DNA from: an uncultured Dokdonia sp.
Lineage (GTDB): Bacteria; Bacteroidota; Bacteroidia; Flavobacteriales; Flavobacteriaceae
Assembly (NCBI RefSeq): GCF_947492815.1
Contig: NZ_CANLOB010000006.1
Coordinates: 124,001 to 188,000, forward strand
Direction of reading: 5' to 3'
Length of the DNA stretch: 64,000 nt
Shown here: positions 47,935-57,829 of the stretch, one piece after another
Layout: each line of letters begins with the position of its first letter
Numbering within the stretch: position 1 is the stretch's first letter
Made by a program: the position numbers and the translations under genes
Notes under the pieces: generated by a model
What the model saw: only the letters and a program-made list of their open reading frames with translations
Database searches by the model: none
Told to the model about the DNA's origin: nothing

Positions 47935-50043
47935 TTATTCTTTAATTATCTTTTCTGTCACTACCTCTTCATTAGATACTCCATATCCTTTTATAATATA
48001 AATCCCTCTTTTTAAACCAGAAAGATCAAACTCCATAATATCATTATTTTTTAAATCTTCTAATGTATCATTCGAATATACAATACGATTAAATAGGTCA
48101 TAAACAACCACTTTAGAAATTGTATGATCTGTATTTCCTATCTTTTTTAAAGCAATTATTGAAGTCACTTTAGTAGGATATACTTTATACATAATTGACT
48201 CGGCTTGACGAATTTCTACAGGATCAGTAGTATCTGTAAATCCAGGTGGGTCACATATAGTATCAATTGTCAACGCTGGATCAATCACTAATAAAGCATT
48301 TCCATCAGAATTAGGTTCTAACAGAGAATCTTCTTCTATCAATATGCGGTTTTTAGCTACAACATTTAACGTTGACCCTTCTGTAAACTCTTGATTGCGA
48401 ATTTCTATTTTCTCAGAAACTCCCTTAAATTCAAAATCCCAACGTGTGAATTTTTGATTTTCTAAATAGGCAGTTTCAGTAGGATCTAATAGATCATTGA
48501 CAAGTTTAACCGATCTTCCAGTATGAAGACCTCCTGACCCATATCTATTTATCCATAATGATGATTGATGTGCAGGAAGATCTCCCACATAAGTAGATGT
48601 AATTTTAAGTATAGATTCTACTTCTTCAAAACTTAAACATTGATTTAAATCTAACATTAAACCAATAGTGCCAGACACTTGGGGAGTAGCCGGAGATGTA
48701 AAAAAACTTTCTTCCCCAATAAATGCTGAATTAGGATCTGTATCCCCATTAAATACATTTCTCAAATAAGTACCATATGAAAACATCCCTCCTCCAGGTG
48801 CATTGATATCAATAGCATCATTACGAGTAGATGCACTAGTAGGGTTTATATCTGTCGTATTAATAAATTCTACGGGATTAGTTTCATTAATATCTACCCA
48901 CAATTTTACACCAATATAGTTTTTGACATTCCGAATTGTATAAAAATTTCCATCTGGAACAGCATCTTCAATTAAGGGCACTTCTTTTTTGTGTCCTATA
49001 CCACCTACAGAAATTACATGATCATAAGAAGCGGGATACATATAAGGCTGAGGTACTTCTGGTGTTGGGAGTATCCAGGTATTAGCTGCTGCGGCAACTA
49101 TAATTGTTCCATTATTATAAATTTCATTAACAACCATCTCATGCGTCTCACAAAAACCAGAAAAGTTATACCAACTACAATTAATAACTCTGGCTCCTGC
49201 ATTAGAAACAGCTAATAATGAATCAAAACTACTTGACCCCCATCCAACTGCATATATAGGGCAATCATAACAAACCCCTGCTAAGCCATTTTCATTATCA
49301 CCTTGTCCAGCCATTCGCATACCTACTCCATACCCATGGGGGTTTCCAGTACTTAAATTACCAGGCAAACTATAAAAAGTTGTTGTTTTATCAACGAATT
49401 CTGGATCATCATCAGTTAAACCATTATTATTAATAAGAATTTGGGCATCAGAAAGACCTAATATAATATCTGGACTACCTGTTGTATAATACCAAGCTTC
49501 TGGTACTCCTATAAAATCAAATTCAGGAATTCCCACATCAATTCCTAAATTAATTACTGGAGAAGTAGCTCCATAATCATCTGGATAAAATGTATTAAAT
49601 ATACTAATAGGTTGATTAGATGCAAAAGGGGGATTATTATTTCCTTTGTCGTTAGATGATACATAATAGTTTGATCCATTTTCAGCTAAAATATCATCAC
49701 CTACTTGGCCATTATACTCCCCAAAACTGAATAAGTGTGATGCAAATTGTAAAAATTGCGTGTGTATATCTGATGAGTTACTTTCGACATACCAAGTTTG
49801 CAATAATGCAGATTGTGTAGAATTATAAAAAGCTCTTTCAAATACATAAATATCATTATTATCAAATACTTTTTTAAGTCCTCTATCTGTTCCATTATAC
49901 GTTAGTTTCCCTTTAACAAGTGTTAAACTTGGATTAAAGTTTTGACTAGTAGCTCTTACATAAAATCTATGATTTTGTGCTTGTATACACAAACTACAAA
50001 ACATAAAACATAGTAAGAACATAATAAATTTATATATTCTCAT
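47935..50043 (-). CDS. T9SS-exported subtilisin-like serine protease (S8 family), divergent
   Basis: 702 residues: signal peptide (to QAQ), an N-terminal propeptide-like region, then a subtilase domain with Asp199 in LGLSDAQ, His236 in NPHGYGVGM, oxyanion Asn321 in AAAANTW and Ser450 in FTSPATPQVSG. These are diverged from DTG/HGTHVAG/GTSMAAPHVAG but the order and spacing hold. YPASYDHVISVGGI supports S8. The last ~90 residues, beginning around MYKVYPTKVTS and ending EKIIKE, are a T9SS sorting domain. Coupled by TAATG to the upstream fibre-like gene. Confidence 0.85.
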   Translation of the reverse strand: MRIYKFIMFLLCFMFCSLCIQAQNHRFYVRATSQNFNPSLTLVKGKLTYNGTDRGLKKVFDNNDIYVFERAFYNSTQSALLQTWYVESNSSDIHTQFLQFASHLFSFGEYNGQVGDDILAENGSNYYVSSNDKGNNNPPFASNQPISIFNTFYPDDYGATSPVINLGIDVGIPEFDFIGVPEAWYYTTGSPDIILGLSDAQILINNNGLTDDDPEFVDKTTTFYSLPGNLSTGNPHGYGVGMRMAGQGDNENGLAGVCYDCPIYAVGWGSSSFDSLLAVSNAGARVINCSWYNFSGFCETHEMVVNEIYNNGTIIVAAAANTWILPTPEVPQPYMYPASYDHVISVGGIGHKKEVPLIEDAVPDGNFYTIRNVKNYIGVKLWVDINETNPVEFINTTDINPTSASTRNDAIDINAPGGGMFSYGTYLRNVFNGDTDPNSAFIGEESFFTSPATPQVSGTIGLMLDLNQCLSFEEVESILKITSTYVGDLPAHQSSLWINRYGSGGLHTGRSVKLVNDLLDPTETAYLENQKFTRWDFEFKGVSEKIEIRNQEFTEGSTLNVVAKNRILIEEDSLLEPNSDGNALLVIDPALTIDTICDPPGFTDTTDPVEIRQAESIMYKVYPTKVTSIIALKKIGNTDHTISKVVVYDLFNRIVYSNDTLEDLKNNDIMEFDLSGLKRGIYIIKGYGVSNEEVVTEKIIKE

Positions 50044-50840
50044 TATGACTTTATTTTAAGTTCTAATGCCGCTACTTTTTTAGCTAACACTTCAAGTGTT
50101 TTGGCTAATTCTTCCTTCTCTTCTTTGATCTCTTGAATTTCTTCTTCTTTTTCAAGTAAGTATAACGTAAGTTCTTCTACTTTTTCCATCAATATTCTAT
50201 CCATCATTCCCAAATCAAGTCCTTCATTTTCGATTTCTTCTGCACTAGGAACATTTTTTAGATGTCCATTATCTTTAATAAACTGAGCAACTTCTTCTAA
50301 AGATGGTAAGGTATACTCAGGTAAGAAAACATAATCTGGCCATCCATCTAAATCTACTTTTACTGATCGTGCATGAATACGTCCATTCACTTCTAATTTA
50401 TCAGTAGGATCATTCTTCCCAATACCAATATTTCCATCTACCGTAATCACCATACGTTCCGTTTCATTTCCAAATCCTCCTGTGGCGAAAATAGTACTTC
50501 CATACCCTACATTTGTAAATAATAGCCTACCTGTACTCCCTGCGGCTGCTCTTAAAATAACATCTTCTGATTGAGCCAGAGAAGAATAATTACCATTATT
50601 CCTAGCTACCGCTAATTCCACCCAATTCCCAGAACCTAGAATATCATTATCTGTGCTCACTCTTAGTGCTGATCCTCCAAGACCATTCCTATTAACATGT
50701 AATTGATTATTTGGTGCAGGTGAGGTTGTTCCTATTCCTACATTCCCTGTGCTAGGCCAAGGCGATGTATTTTGAGATATAATTGAATTAGAGAAACAAA
50801 AAGAAAATAAAGTTAAAATTGATAGTAATGTTGTTTTCAT
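50043..50840 (-). CDS. Secreted fibre-like protein with VGIGTTSP motif and C-terminal coiled coil
   Basis: 265 residues. Signal peptide ends at IISQ, followed by TGNVGIGTTSP, a repeat common in Bacteroidota surface proteins and phage-tail-like fibres, and a second copy at GNIGIGKNDPTDKLEV. A chaperone-like segment (VFLPEYTLPSLEEVAQFIKDNGHLKNVPSA, in part) resembles the tail-fibre-associated intramolecular domain. The last ~60 residues (EELTLYLLEKEEEIQEIKE, then KKVAALELKIKS) form a long coiled coil, so it is probably trimeric. Its stop shares a base with the subtilase start. Confidence 0.7.
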   Translation of the reverse strand: MKTTLLSILTLFSFCFSNSIISQNTSPWPSTGNVGIGTTSPAPNNQLHVNRNGLGGSALRVSTDNDILGSGNWVELAVARNNGNYSSLAQSEDVILRAAAGSTGRLLFTNVGYGSTIFATGGFGNETERMVITVDGNIGIGKNDPTDKLEVNGRIHARSVKVDLDGWPDYVFLPEYTLPSLEEVAQFIKDNGHLKNVPSAEEIENEGLDLGMMDRILMEKVEELTLYLLEKEEEIQEIKEEKEELAKTLEVLAKKVAALELKIKS

Positions 50841-50981
50841 GTTAAAAAAATTAAGTTATCTTTAAAAATACACTATAATTAACTATAAATCAAATATTTA
50901 CATTTATTTGACAATTATTTAAAATTCTTATTAATAAACTTAATAAATTAGCCTGTTATAATCTACTTTTAAAAGTCTACA

Positions 50982-52052
50982 ATGAAAAAGTTGCCCAACT
51001 TAACACCTATACGTTTCTTTTTAGCAACTTTTGTTTTATTATTTCACGTACCTCAATTATCAAAGAATCAAGGCTTACCTTACTTTAATAACCTTCCTAT
51101 GTTTCATAGAGGTACAGAAGCGGTCTACATGTTTTTTGTATTAAGTGGGTTCTTAATCATACGGTTAATTTATAAAGAGAAGCAACGAGATAGTTTTTCT
51201 ATAAGGAAGTTTTATATACGAAGAATTTTAAGAATCCTCCCACTATACTATTTCATAGTATTATTTGGATTCTTATTTTATCAGTTTTTACTTCCTTTAT
51301 TAAATATACCCTATGAAAACAATTATGATCTTTCTACAGGTCTAGCATTGACAGTATTCTTTTTACCTAATGTTTTTGCAAGTTATCAACCTGGTGGTGT
51401 CTTAGAAGTCCTTTGGTCTATTGGTATTGAAGAACAATTCTATCTTATTATTGCACCATTACTTTATTTTCTAAACAAGAAAAAAATCCTACTTGTTTTA
51501 TCTGGAATTTTCTTTAGTTACATAATCATTTATCACACAAAAGATTTTTATACATTAAGGAAATATCATTTTATCTATTTTTTTATGCTTAGTGGAGGTA
51601 TCATGGCGATCTTAGAGGAAAAAGAAAAGCTTGATTTTTTGAAAAAGATTAGATTGATTCCAATCATAATAATAACTTGTACTTTTCTCTTTTTCTTTAC
51701 AGATCTATTTTTAATAGATCATAAGTTTCTATACAATGGTATTACCTGTATACTATTCACATTATTCATATATACTGTAAGTCATCTGAATTTTAATATT
51801 GAAATTAAAAGTAAGCTACTAAATCATTTAGGAAATATATCCTATGGTATATATATGTATCACATTATTGCTTTAAACATTATTGTTTTCATTTTTTTAA
51901 AAATCCAAAAGATGAATATCATTTCTGATACTGTGTCTATTATCTTATTAAATATATCTACATTAGTATTAACGATTCTGATATCCCATATATCCTATAC
52001 ATATTTTGAGAGTTACTTCTTAAAAATTAAAAATAAATACCGCATTAAATAA
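50982..52052 (+). CDS. Acyltransferase 3 family membrane protein (OafA-like)
   Basis: 356 residues with about ten membrane helices. LTPIRFFLATFVLLFHVPQL contains the RF/H segment typical of AT3 proteins, and FVLSGFLIIRL, SIRKFYIRRILRILPLYYF and LWSIGIEEQFYLI are the diagnostic motifs. Members O-acetylate or otherwise acylate surface polysaccharides or lipids using a cytoplasmic acyl-CoA donor. It starts a short plus-strand run of glycan genes ending at 54679. Confidence 0.93.
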   Translation: MKKLPNLTPIRFFLATFVLLFHVPQLSKNQGLPYFNNLPMFHRGTEAVYMFFVLSGFLIIRLIYKEKQRDSFSIRKFYIRRILRILPLYYFIVLFGFLFYQFLLPLLNIPYENNYDLSTGLALTVFFLPNVFASYQPGGVLEVLWSIGIEEQFYLIIAPLLYFLNKKKILLVLSGIFFSYIIIYHTKDFYTLRKYHFIYFFMLSGGIMAILEEKEKLDFLKKIRLIPIIIITCTFLFFFTDLFLIDHKFLYNGITCILFTLFIYTVSHLNFNIEIKSKLLNHLGNISYGIYMYHIIALNIIVFIFLKIQKMNIISDTVSIILLNISTLVLTILISHISYTYFESYFLKIKNKYRIK

Positions 52053-52068
52053 CCGCTTATAGTATTCC

Positions 52069-52800
52069 ATGTACAACACCCTAAAAAAAATAGCAAAATC
52101 AATACTGCCTACTTCATTCCTCACGAAGCATGAAGTATTGTTTCGTAAACTATTTTTATTCCAATACCGTGGGAGTACGTATACCTGTAATGTTTGTAAT
52201 ACACATCTTAAAAAGTTTATTCCATTAGGCAAAAGAGATCTATTATGTCCTATTTGTGGTAGTAGAAGCAGGTCTAGAAGGCTATATCATCTATTACAAA
52301 CCAATGACCTACTATCTGGAAGTATAGTACATTTCTCGCCTCCTAGAACCTTATACCGTTCTTTTAAAAAAAGAACTGACATCCACTATATCGCTACCGA
52401 TTTTGAAGATGAATTCATAGCAGATCATTCTTATGACATTACAGACATAAAACTTCCAGACAACTCGCAAGATGTTATTATTTGTTATCACGTATTAGAA
52501 CATATCATTGAGGATCTAAAAGCTATGAACGAATTATACCGTATCCTAAAACCCAATGGAGTCTGTCTTATCCAGACACCTTTTAAAGAAGGAGATATCT
52601 ATGAAGATGATAGTATCACTTCAGAAGCAGAACGACTCAAAGCATTTGGTCAAAAAGATCACGTCCGTATATATTCTTTAAATGGATTGAATCAAAGATT
52701 ACAATCTGTTAACTTCAATACAGAAATTATTGCATTTCAAGCCATTGAAAATCATCAAAATGGTTGGCTTTCAGAACATGTCATCAAAGCAACGAAATAG
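52069..52800 (+). CDS. Class I SAM methyltransferase with N-terminal zinc ribbon
   Basis: 243 residues. Four Cys in two pairs (CNVCNTH and CPICGSRSR, residues ~43-70) form a zinc ribbon, a feature of this subgroup. Then a methyltransferase_11 core with VIICYHVLEHI (motif for the methyl-acceptor side), NELYRILKPNGVCLIQTPF, and IATDFEDEF near the SAM site. Sugar or small-molecule methylation is likely given the context. It follows the acyltransferase by 16 bases. Confidence 0.83.
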   Translation: MYNTLKKIAKSILPTSFLTKHEVLFRKLFLFQYRGSTYTCNVCNTHLKKFIPLGKRDLLCPICGSRSRSRRLYHLLQTNDLLSGSIVHFSPPRTLYRSFKKRTDIHYIATDFEDEFIADHSYDITDIKLPDNSQDVIICYHVLEHIIEDLKAMNELYRILKPNGVCLIQTPFKEGDIYEDDSITSEAERLKAFGQKDHVRIYSLNGLNQRLQSVNFNTEIIAFQAIENHQNGWLSEHVIKATK

Positions 52801-52866
52801 GATTCCCATTTTACTTTTTAAGACATCAATAATATCTAGATGAATATCGTATTTTCGTAATTCATC

Positions 52867-53754
52867 ATGCTTTCTATTTTAGTCCCAACATATAACTATA
52901 ATATTTACTCGCTCATTGCTACTATTCATGAGCAACTAGAAACAATAGCCGTTCCTTTTGAAATTATTGTTTCTGATGATCAATCATCCTTGTATACGGA
53001 AGAAAATAAAAAAGTTAATATACTCTCTCATACAAAGTACCTATTTCAAAAACAAAACCTAGGACGTACTAAAAATCGTGAGGTATTAGCCACGACAGCC
53101 ACTTATGATTGGTTACTCTTTTTAGATGCAGATGTAGTACCTGCTACTTCCTCTTTTATTCAAAACTATATAGATGAATTACATCAAGATATCGATGTCA
53201 TTTATGGAGGCGTTTCTTATCAAGAAAAATCACCCAACTCAAGTACGTATTTACGCTGGTATTATGGAAAACATCGAGAATCGCAATCTATTAAAAAAAG
53301 ATTACAACAGCCTTGTTTTATTATTTCTCAAAACTTATTAATTAAGAAAGACTTTTTCCTAAAAGCCAATATTAGTACCGAAAATAGATACGGACTTGAC
53401 AATCTCTTTTCGCATCAGTTAAAAGTTCTCAATGCACGTATTAAACATATAAACAATCCTATTATACACCTAGGATTAGAAGAAAATACAGTATTTCTAA
53501 AAAAAACCTTAGAAGCTGTAGAAACTACGGTATATTACGAGCAAAAAAAACTCATGGAATGCACACTTAGCAACTTACAAAAGAGCTATTGTCTTCTTGA
53601 AAAAAGAAAAATAACTGGGTTATTTCTAAGATTAGTTACTCCATTTAAAAAACGAATTGAAAAGAAATTATTGAGTTCCTCTCCTTCACTATTTTTATTT
53701 GATATATACAAATTACATCACTATGCAAGTTTAAAAAAACGTGTAGATGCCTAA
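52867..53754 (+). CDS. Family 2 glycosyltransferase
   Basis: 295 residues. GT-A fold: LSILVPTYNY, VPFEIIVSDDQSS (first Asp pair), LGRTKNREVL, YDWLLFLDADVVPA (metal-binding DxD), and NRYGLDNLFSHQL in the acceptor half. It is expected to add a sugar from a nucleotide donor to a lipid-linked intermediate on the cytoplasmic face. The stop overlaps the next glycosyltransferase start by 8 bases. Confidence 0.9.
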   Translation: MLSILVPTYNYNIYSLIATIHEQLETIAVPFEIIVSDDQSSLYTEENKKVNILSHTKYLFQKQNLGRTKNREVLATTATYDWLLFLDADVVPATSSFIQNYIDELHQDIDVIYGGVSYQEKSPNSSTYLRWYYGKHRESQSIKKRLQQPCFIISQNLLIKKDFFLKANISTENRYGLDNLFSHQLKVLNARIKHINNPIIHLGLEENTVFLKKTLEAVETTVYYEQKKLMECTLSNLQKSYCLLEKRKITGLFLRLVTPFKKRIEKKLLSSSPSLFLFDIYKLHHYASLKKRVDA

Positions 53755-54679
53755 ATTCTCGGTAGTCATATCTGTTTACAATAAAGGAGACTTTATAAAG
53801 AACACCTTGCAAAGTGTGTTGGCACAATCTGTAGAAGATTATGAAATCATTATTGTAAACGACGCTTCTTCAGATCATAGTGAAAAAACCATACAAACTG
53901 TAGTAAGCGATAAGATTACGTATCACGCTTTCTCAGAAAACAAAGGAGCTGCGGCCACGCGTAATAAAGGTATTGCACTTGCCTCTGGAACGTACATTGC
54001 TCTATTAGACGGTGATGATATTTGGGATATAGAGTATCTTGAAGAAATCAATACGTTAATAGAAAAATTTCCAGATCATCAGGTATTTGCAACCGCTATT
54101 ACAATAGAGGAACACGATGGGAAACGCCCTTCCCAATACACATTCTCAAATCCAGAAAATGCAGCACACCTATCCCTCAATTATTTTGAATCGAGTTACA
54201 AAAACACCTTATTAACTAGTAGTTCTACCGTAATTAAAAAGACCATATTTGATCATATAGGCACCTATGACACTTCTATTAAAAGTGGACAGGATACTGA
54301 CTTATGGATTCGTGTAGGCATCCACTACCCTATTGCATTTAGTACGAGATCATGTGCTTCATATACCTACGCACCTATAAGTTTATATAAAAGTATTCGC
54401 TCTGTAAAACACAGACCTAACTTTGTTGCATATGAAACTATAGAAAAAGAAAACAAGGCGCTAAAGAAGTTTTTAGATCTCAATCGATTCTCACTTGTTA
54501 TCAGAGCAAAACATTGGAATGAACCTAAAGAAGCGCAGTTTTTTATAGATCGCATCGACCCAAAAAGCCTATCAAAAAAGCAACTAAAATTACTGAATGC
54601 TCCAGCCTTTATCATTAAATTACTTTTTGGCATAAAGAGAATCTTAGAAAAACTAGGAATTCGTCTAGGTGTCTATTAA
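53747..54679 (+). CDS. Family 2 glycosyltransferase
   Basis: 310 residues with a textbook GT2 N-terminus: FSVVISVYNKGDFIKNTLQSVLAQ, IIVNDASSDHSE, NKGAAATRNKGIA, YIALLDGDDIWDIEYLEE (DxD), and SGQDTDLWIRVG. Sugar specificity unknown. The 3' end overlaps the convergent cupin gene by 15 bases. Probably acts right after the upstream glycosyltransferase on the same oligosaccharide. Confidence 0.93.
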   Translation: MPKFSVVISVYNKGDFIKNTLQSVLAQSVEDYEIIIVNDASSDHSEKTIQTVVSDKITYHAFSENKGAAATRNKGIALASGTYIALLDGDDIWDIEYLEEINTLIEKFPDHQVFATAITIEEHDGKRPSQYTFSNPENAAHLSLNYFESSYKNTLLTSSSTVIKKTIFDHIGTYDTSIKSGQDTDLWIRVGIHYPIAFSTRSCASYTYAPISLYKSIRSVKHRPNFVAYETIEKENKALKKFLDLNRFSLVIRAKHWNEPKEAQFFIDRIDPKSLSKKQLKLLNAPAFIIKLLFGIKRILEKLGIRLGVY

Positions 54680-55069
54680 GGAAGCTTTAAACGTATCATA
54701 AGTACGTATATAATCTTCTTCTTCATATTCATGTGAAGCGAGTACCAAGCAAACAGCACCAGAAGAAAAATTTTCTAACTCACGCCATATCCCTGTAGGA
54801 ATCAGTAAACCTTTATTGGGTTTATTAAGCGTCACTCGTTTTTTAGAAGTCCCATCATCTAGCACCACTTCAAAACTACCGCTTAGCGCCACTAAAAACT
54901 CCATACACTCTTTATGAGAATGACCTCCTCGGTACGCATCACTCGGCACATCATATAAGTAATAGACACGTTGTACTTCATATGGAAGTGTATCTTTTTC
55001 TATCACTGCCAGATTGCCACGAGGATCTGTAATTTTAGGAATTTCTATGAGTTTGATGTTGTCTACCAT
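54665..55069 (-). CDS. FdtA/QdtA-like sugar 3,4-ketoisomerase (cupin)
   Basis: 134 residues. Single cupin with YRGGHSHKECMEFLVALSGSFEVVLDDG, where RGGHSHKE carries the conserved His residues of WxcM/FdtA/QdtA enzymes, and IPKITDPRGNLAVIE at the N-terminus. These isomerise dTDP-4-keto-6-deoxyglucose to the 3-keto form, the substrate of an FdtB-type aminotransferase such as the gene at 59315. One base separates it from the upstream glycosyltransferase, so it is in that operon. Confidence 0.86.
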   Translation of the reverse strand: MVDNIKLIEIPKITDPRGNLAVIEKDTLPYEVQRVYYLYDVPSDAYRGGHSHKECMEFLVALSGSFEVVLDDGTSKKRVTLNKPNKGLLIPTGIWRELENFSSGAVCLVLASHEYEEEDYIRTYDTFKASLIDT

Positions 55070-55900
55070 TTATCTACGTTCTTCTCCAGATACTAAGAGT
55101 TGTTTATATTTTTTAATTCCTGAATAAGCTGTTTTTGCTTTCGCGAAAGCGTACTTAGCCTTAATAATCCTATTTCTAACTAAAAAGAAAACATACTTCA
55201 TCACCCAAAGATAGCCCCAAATTCCATAACATTTATACGCTAATGCACCTCTAAGATATAAAAGTCGGTCGCTTCCTAAATCTTGCCCAGAACTTACATC
55301 AGGATGTGTGAGAATAGGCCTTGGAATAAAATAAGCGGGAAGTTTTGCTTTCATTACATTGCGCATAAACACATACTCATTGGCCCCACTGAAGGTTGCA
55401 CCCAATCCAAAATGAGGATTATACAACACATTATTTTCTAATAAAACATCTTTTTTGAAACTAATCACCACACCATTTACCGTTTTATAGGAGGTATTGG
55501 TATGATGCGTTACAGCTGGATATTTTCTAAATAAGCTACCATTAGCTTTCTGTAACTGAAACGTAACTACTGCAGCATCTGGGTACGTTTCATATCCGCC
55601 AAAGATGATTTGCTTTAAATTGGACACATACAACACATCATCATCTGCAACGAGACATATCTCGCCTATAGCATTTTTGATGGCCATATTTCGACTTTGT
55701 GGCAAGCCTCTTTCTTCTGTATTTATCACGCGTACATGAGCGTGTGAAGAGTGAAGTTGTCGTTTAGCATCCGTTTGATTAACAATCAAAATAGAATAGC
55801 TACTATAATCACCATCAGGAAACATGGCATCCAAAAACGAAAGATCCGATCGAAACATCGTAGAAATTAAAATTTCAAAAGGAACAGTATCGGGTTTCAT
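55070..55900 (-). CDS. Glycosyltransferase (GT2-like, divergent)
   Basis: 276 residues. VPFEILISTMFRSDLSFLD begins the nucleotide-binding strand, RGLPQSRNMAIKNAIGEICLVADDDVLY contains the DDD metal site, and THPDVSSGQDLGSDRLLYLRGA lies in the acceptor half. It differs from the two plus-strand GT2 genes. Palindrome copy read as AFAKA at residues 251-255 in the C-terminal basic helix (RIIKAKYAFAKAKTAYSG). It starts 19 bases before the divergent GT4 gene. Confidence 0.83.
   Translation of the reverse strand: MKPDTVPFEILISTMFRSDLSFLDAMFPDGDYSSYSILIVNQTDAKRQLHSSHAHVRVINTEERGLPQSRNMAIKNAIGEICLVADDDVLYVSNLKQIIFGGYETYPDAAVVTFQLQKANGSLFRKYPAVTHHTNTSYKTVNGVVISFKKDVLLENNVLYNPHFGLGATFSGANEYVFMRNVMKAKLPAYFIPRPILTHPDVSSGQDLGSDRLLYLRGALAYKCYGIWGYLWVMKYVFFLVRNRIIKAKYAFAKAKTAYSGIKKYKQLLVSGEERR
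55137..55150. repeat. AFAKA palindrome, copy 11 (in a glycosyltransferase gene)
   Basis: Exact 14-mer, AFAKA frame, GTAC right flank. Confidence 0.95.
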
Positions 55901-55934
55901 CTAGTGGATTATAGTATATTTGATATCTCTCATT

Positions 55935-57080
55935 ATGAAGATACTCTTAATTGGCGAATATAGTCGTTTTCACAATTCTTTAAAAGAAGGGTTAACTGCT
56001 TTAGGGCATCACGTAACCCTTGTGGGAACAGGTGACAATTTTAAAAAATTTCCTGTAGATATTGCCATTGCTCCCGTTTGGAGTACCTCAAACTGGACGA
56101 TTAATAAAATACGTCATCTAGTTTATAAGCTTACTAAAGTTGACCTCGCATTGATAGAGACTGGAGTTAAATTTTGGAAACAAAGAGAGCACATGAAAGG
56201 CTATGATGTTGTACAATTTATTAACTCATGGAGCATCCGAACAACCATTGCTAAAGAAAAAAAATGCATCACTTTTTTAGAGCAACACAACAAGACGCTG
56301 TTTCTATCTGCCTGTGGCACAGACACTCCTTGGATAGAGAGTTTACTTAAAGAGAACGTAGTCCCTTATCATATCCTTACACCGTATCAAAAAGACACCT
56401 CTTTAAAAAGGTATTATGCCAATGCTTTAAAGTATACGACTCAAAAGCATAAAGAACTCTATGCGTTTATAGAAAGTAAAGTCAATGCCATTATCCCTAC
56501 CGATATGGATTATTATCTAGGGCTACAAGGACACGAGAAAGCTACCACATTGATTCCTACACCTATTAATCTTAGTAAACTAGACCGTAAAACAATTCCC
56601 AATCAAGATAAAATAGTCCTCTTTCACGGAATTAATCGAGCAAATTATATAAAGAAAGGAAATGATGTATTTGAAGCAGCTTTAGAAATTGTCATGACAA
56701 AATACCCTTCAAAAATAGAAGTCATTACTGTCGAGTCTCTACCTTATACAGAATATATCAAAGCCTATGACAAAGCACATATTCTACTAGATCAAGTATA
56801 TTCTCACGATCAAGGGTATAATGCATTAGAAGCGATGGCAAAAGGAAAGGTAGTATTTACAGGTGCTGGCACACATTTTAAGAAACATTACCAATTAGAT
56901 CATACAGTAGCCATAGACGCTACACCAGACCCAGAGCAAATTGCTTCTGAGCTAGAACAATTAATTCTACACCCAGAACGCATCACCGAAATTGGTAAAA
57001 ACGCGAAGGTATTTGTAGAAAAGTATCACGACCATATTGCCATTGCTCAAAAGTATCTTGATATTTGGAAGCATTCTTAA
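55935..57080 (+). CDS. Family 4-type (GT-B) glycosyltransferase
   Basis: Start at ATG 55935 (MKILLIGEYSRFHNSLKEGLTALGHHVTLVG), the usual first strand; a TTG at 55920 would add five residues. The second Rossmann domain has VLFHGINRANYIKKGNDVFEAA, VITVESLPYTEYIKAYDKAHILLDQ and YNALEAMAKGKVVFTGAG, the donor-binding region with the E-x7-E-like pattern of GT4. It is the only plus-strand gene inside a minus-strand biosynthetic block, which suggests insertion. Confidence 0.87.
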   Translation: MKILLIGEYSRFHNSLKEGLTALGHHVTLVGTGDNFKKFPVDIAIAPVWSTSNWTINKIRHLVYKLTKVDLALIETGVKFWKQREHMKGYDVVQFINSWSIRTTIAKEKKCITFLEQHNKTLFLSACGTDTPWIESLLKENVVPYHILTPYQKDTSLKRYYANALKYTTQKHKELYAFIESKVNAIIPTDMDYYLGLQGHEKATTLIPTPINLSKLDRKTIPNQDKIVLFHGINRANYIKKGNDVFEAALEIVMTKYPSKIEVITVESLPYTEYIKAYDKAHILLDQVYSHDQGYNALEAMAKGKVVFTGAGTHFKKHYQLDHTVAIDATPDPEQIASELEQLILHPERITEIGKNAKVFVEKYHDHIAIAQKYLDIWKHS

Positions 57081-57086
57081 CTAAGA

Positions 57087-57827
57087 CTACTTCACCAAAA
57101 GGTTATCTAAAATAGGCTGCTCTCCCTCCCAGTCACGTTTTACCTCGGTTTGCAGTAATTTTGCTGGCACACCACCTATCACTATATACTTTCCTAAATC
57201 TGTATAATCCTTATTACACAAAGAATTAGAACCTAATGTGGTATGATCAGGTGTCTTGGTTCCTTTCATAATTGTAGAACGATTTCCAATCCAGTTATAA
57301 TTACCCAACTCTATAGGTGCCGTAATAGGTCTCTTAGTATTCGTTTTCATATCAATCAATTGATGAAAAATAGAATCTAATAACTGTGTTTCATATGCAA
57401 TACGCACATAATTCCCTATAACAATACGTTCTTTGCATATAAGCTGAGATCTTGCCCCTAAACAAGAAAAAGTACCCATTTCACAGTAGGCATCGTATCC
57501 CACATGAAAATATACATCTCTCCCAAAATGCACATACCCTTTAAAAACAACAGTTCCTGCAATAACAACCTCTCCTAATCCACAAGAACGTTTTTGAACC
57601 TCAAAAGGATGTCCAAAACCAATCATCCCTTTTTGAATAGGAGCATCTATAATCACTTTTCCGCTAATATTGGTAAGTTTATAATTTCCGTATATAAACA
57701 CAGGCAACTTCATTGCTGTTTTAAAAGGAAACTTCTTGAAATTAAAATAATAGGTTTTGATCCAATTCACATACCAAAACGCTTTCCAGCGTTTGCGTAA
57801 TTTTCGTAAAGGGCTCAGTACACTCAT
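57087..57827 (-). CDS. Left-handed beta-helix (hexapeptide) acyltransferase
   Basis: 246 residues. Repeated hexads such as IGFGHP, IAGTVV, VHFGRD, IGNYVR, LGNYNWIGNRSTIMKG and LGSNSLCNKD form a left-handed beta-helix, ending with VIGGVPAKLLQ, the terminus of WcaF/maltose-acetyltransferase-like proteins. It probably transfers acetyl from acetyl-CoA onto a sugar hydroxyl or onto the amino group of a 3-amino sugar, given the FdtA/FdtB genes nearby. Two bases separate it from the flippase stop. Confidence 0.85.
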   Translation of the reverse strand: MSVLSPLRKLRKRWKAFWYVNWIKTYYFNFKKFPFKTAMKLPVFIYGNYKLTNISGKVIIDAPIQKGMIGFGHPFEVQKRSCGLGEVVIAGTVVFKGYVHFGRDVYFHVGYDAYCEMGTFSCLGARSQLICKERIVIGNYVRIAYETQLLDSIFHQLIDMKTNTKRPITAPIELGNYNWIGNRSTIMKGTKTPDHTTLGSNSLCNKDYTDLGKYIVIGGVPAKLLQTEVKRDWEGEQPILDNLLVK

Positions 57828-57829
57828 TA

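Noticed and set aside
50908..50936. E. coli-type promoter TTGACA-N17-TTAATA before the acyltransferase gene
   Set aside because: Bacteroidota sigma factors use a different -7/-33 consensus; the match is likely accidental in AT-rich DNA.
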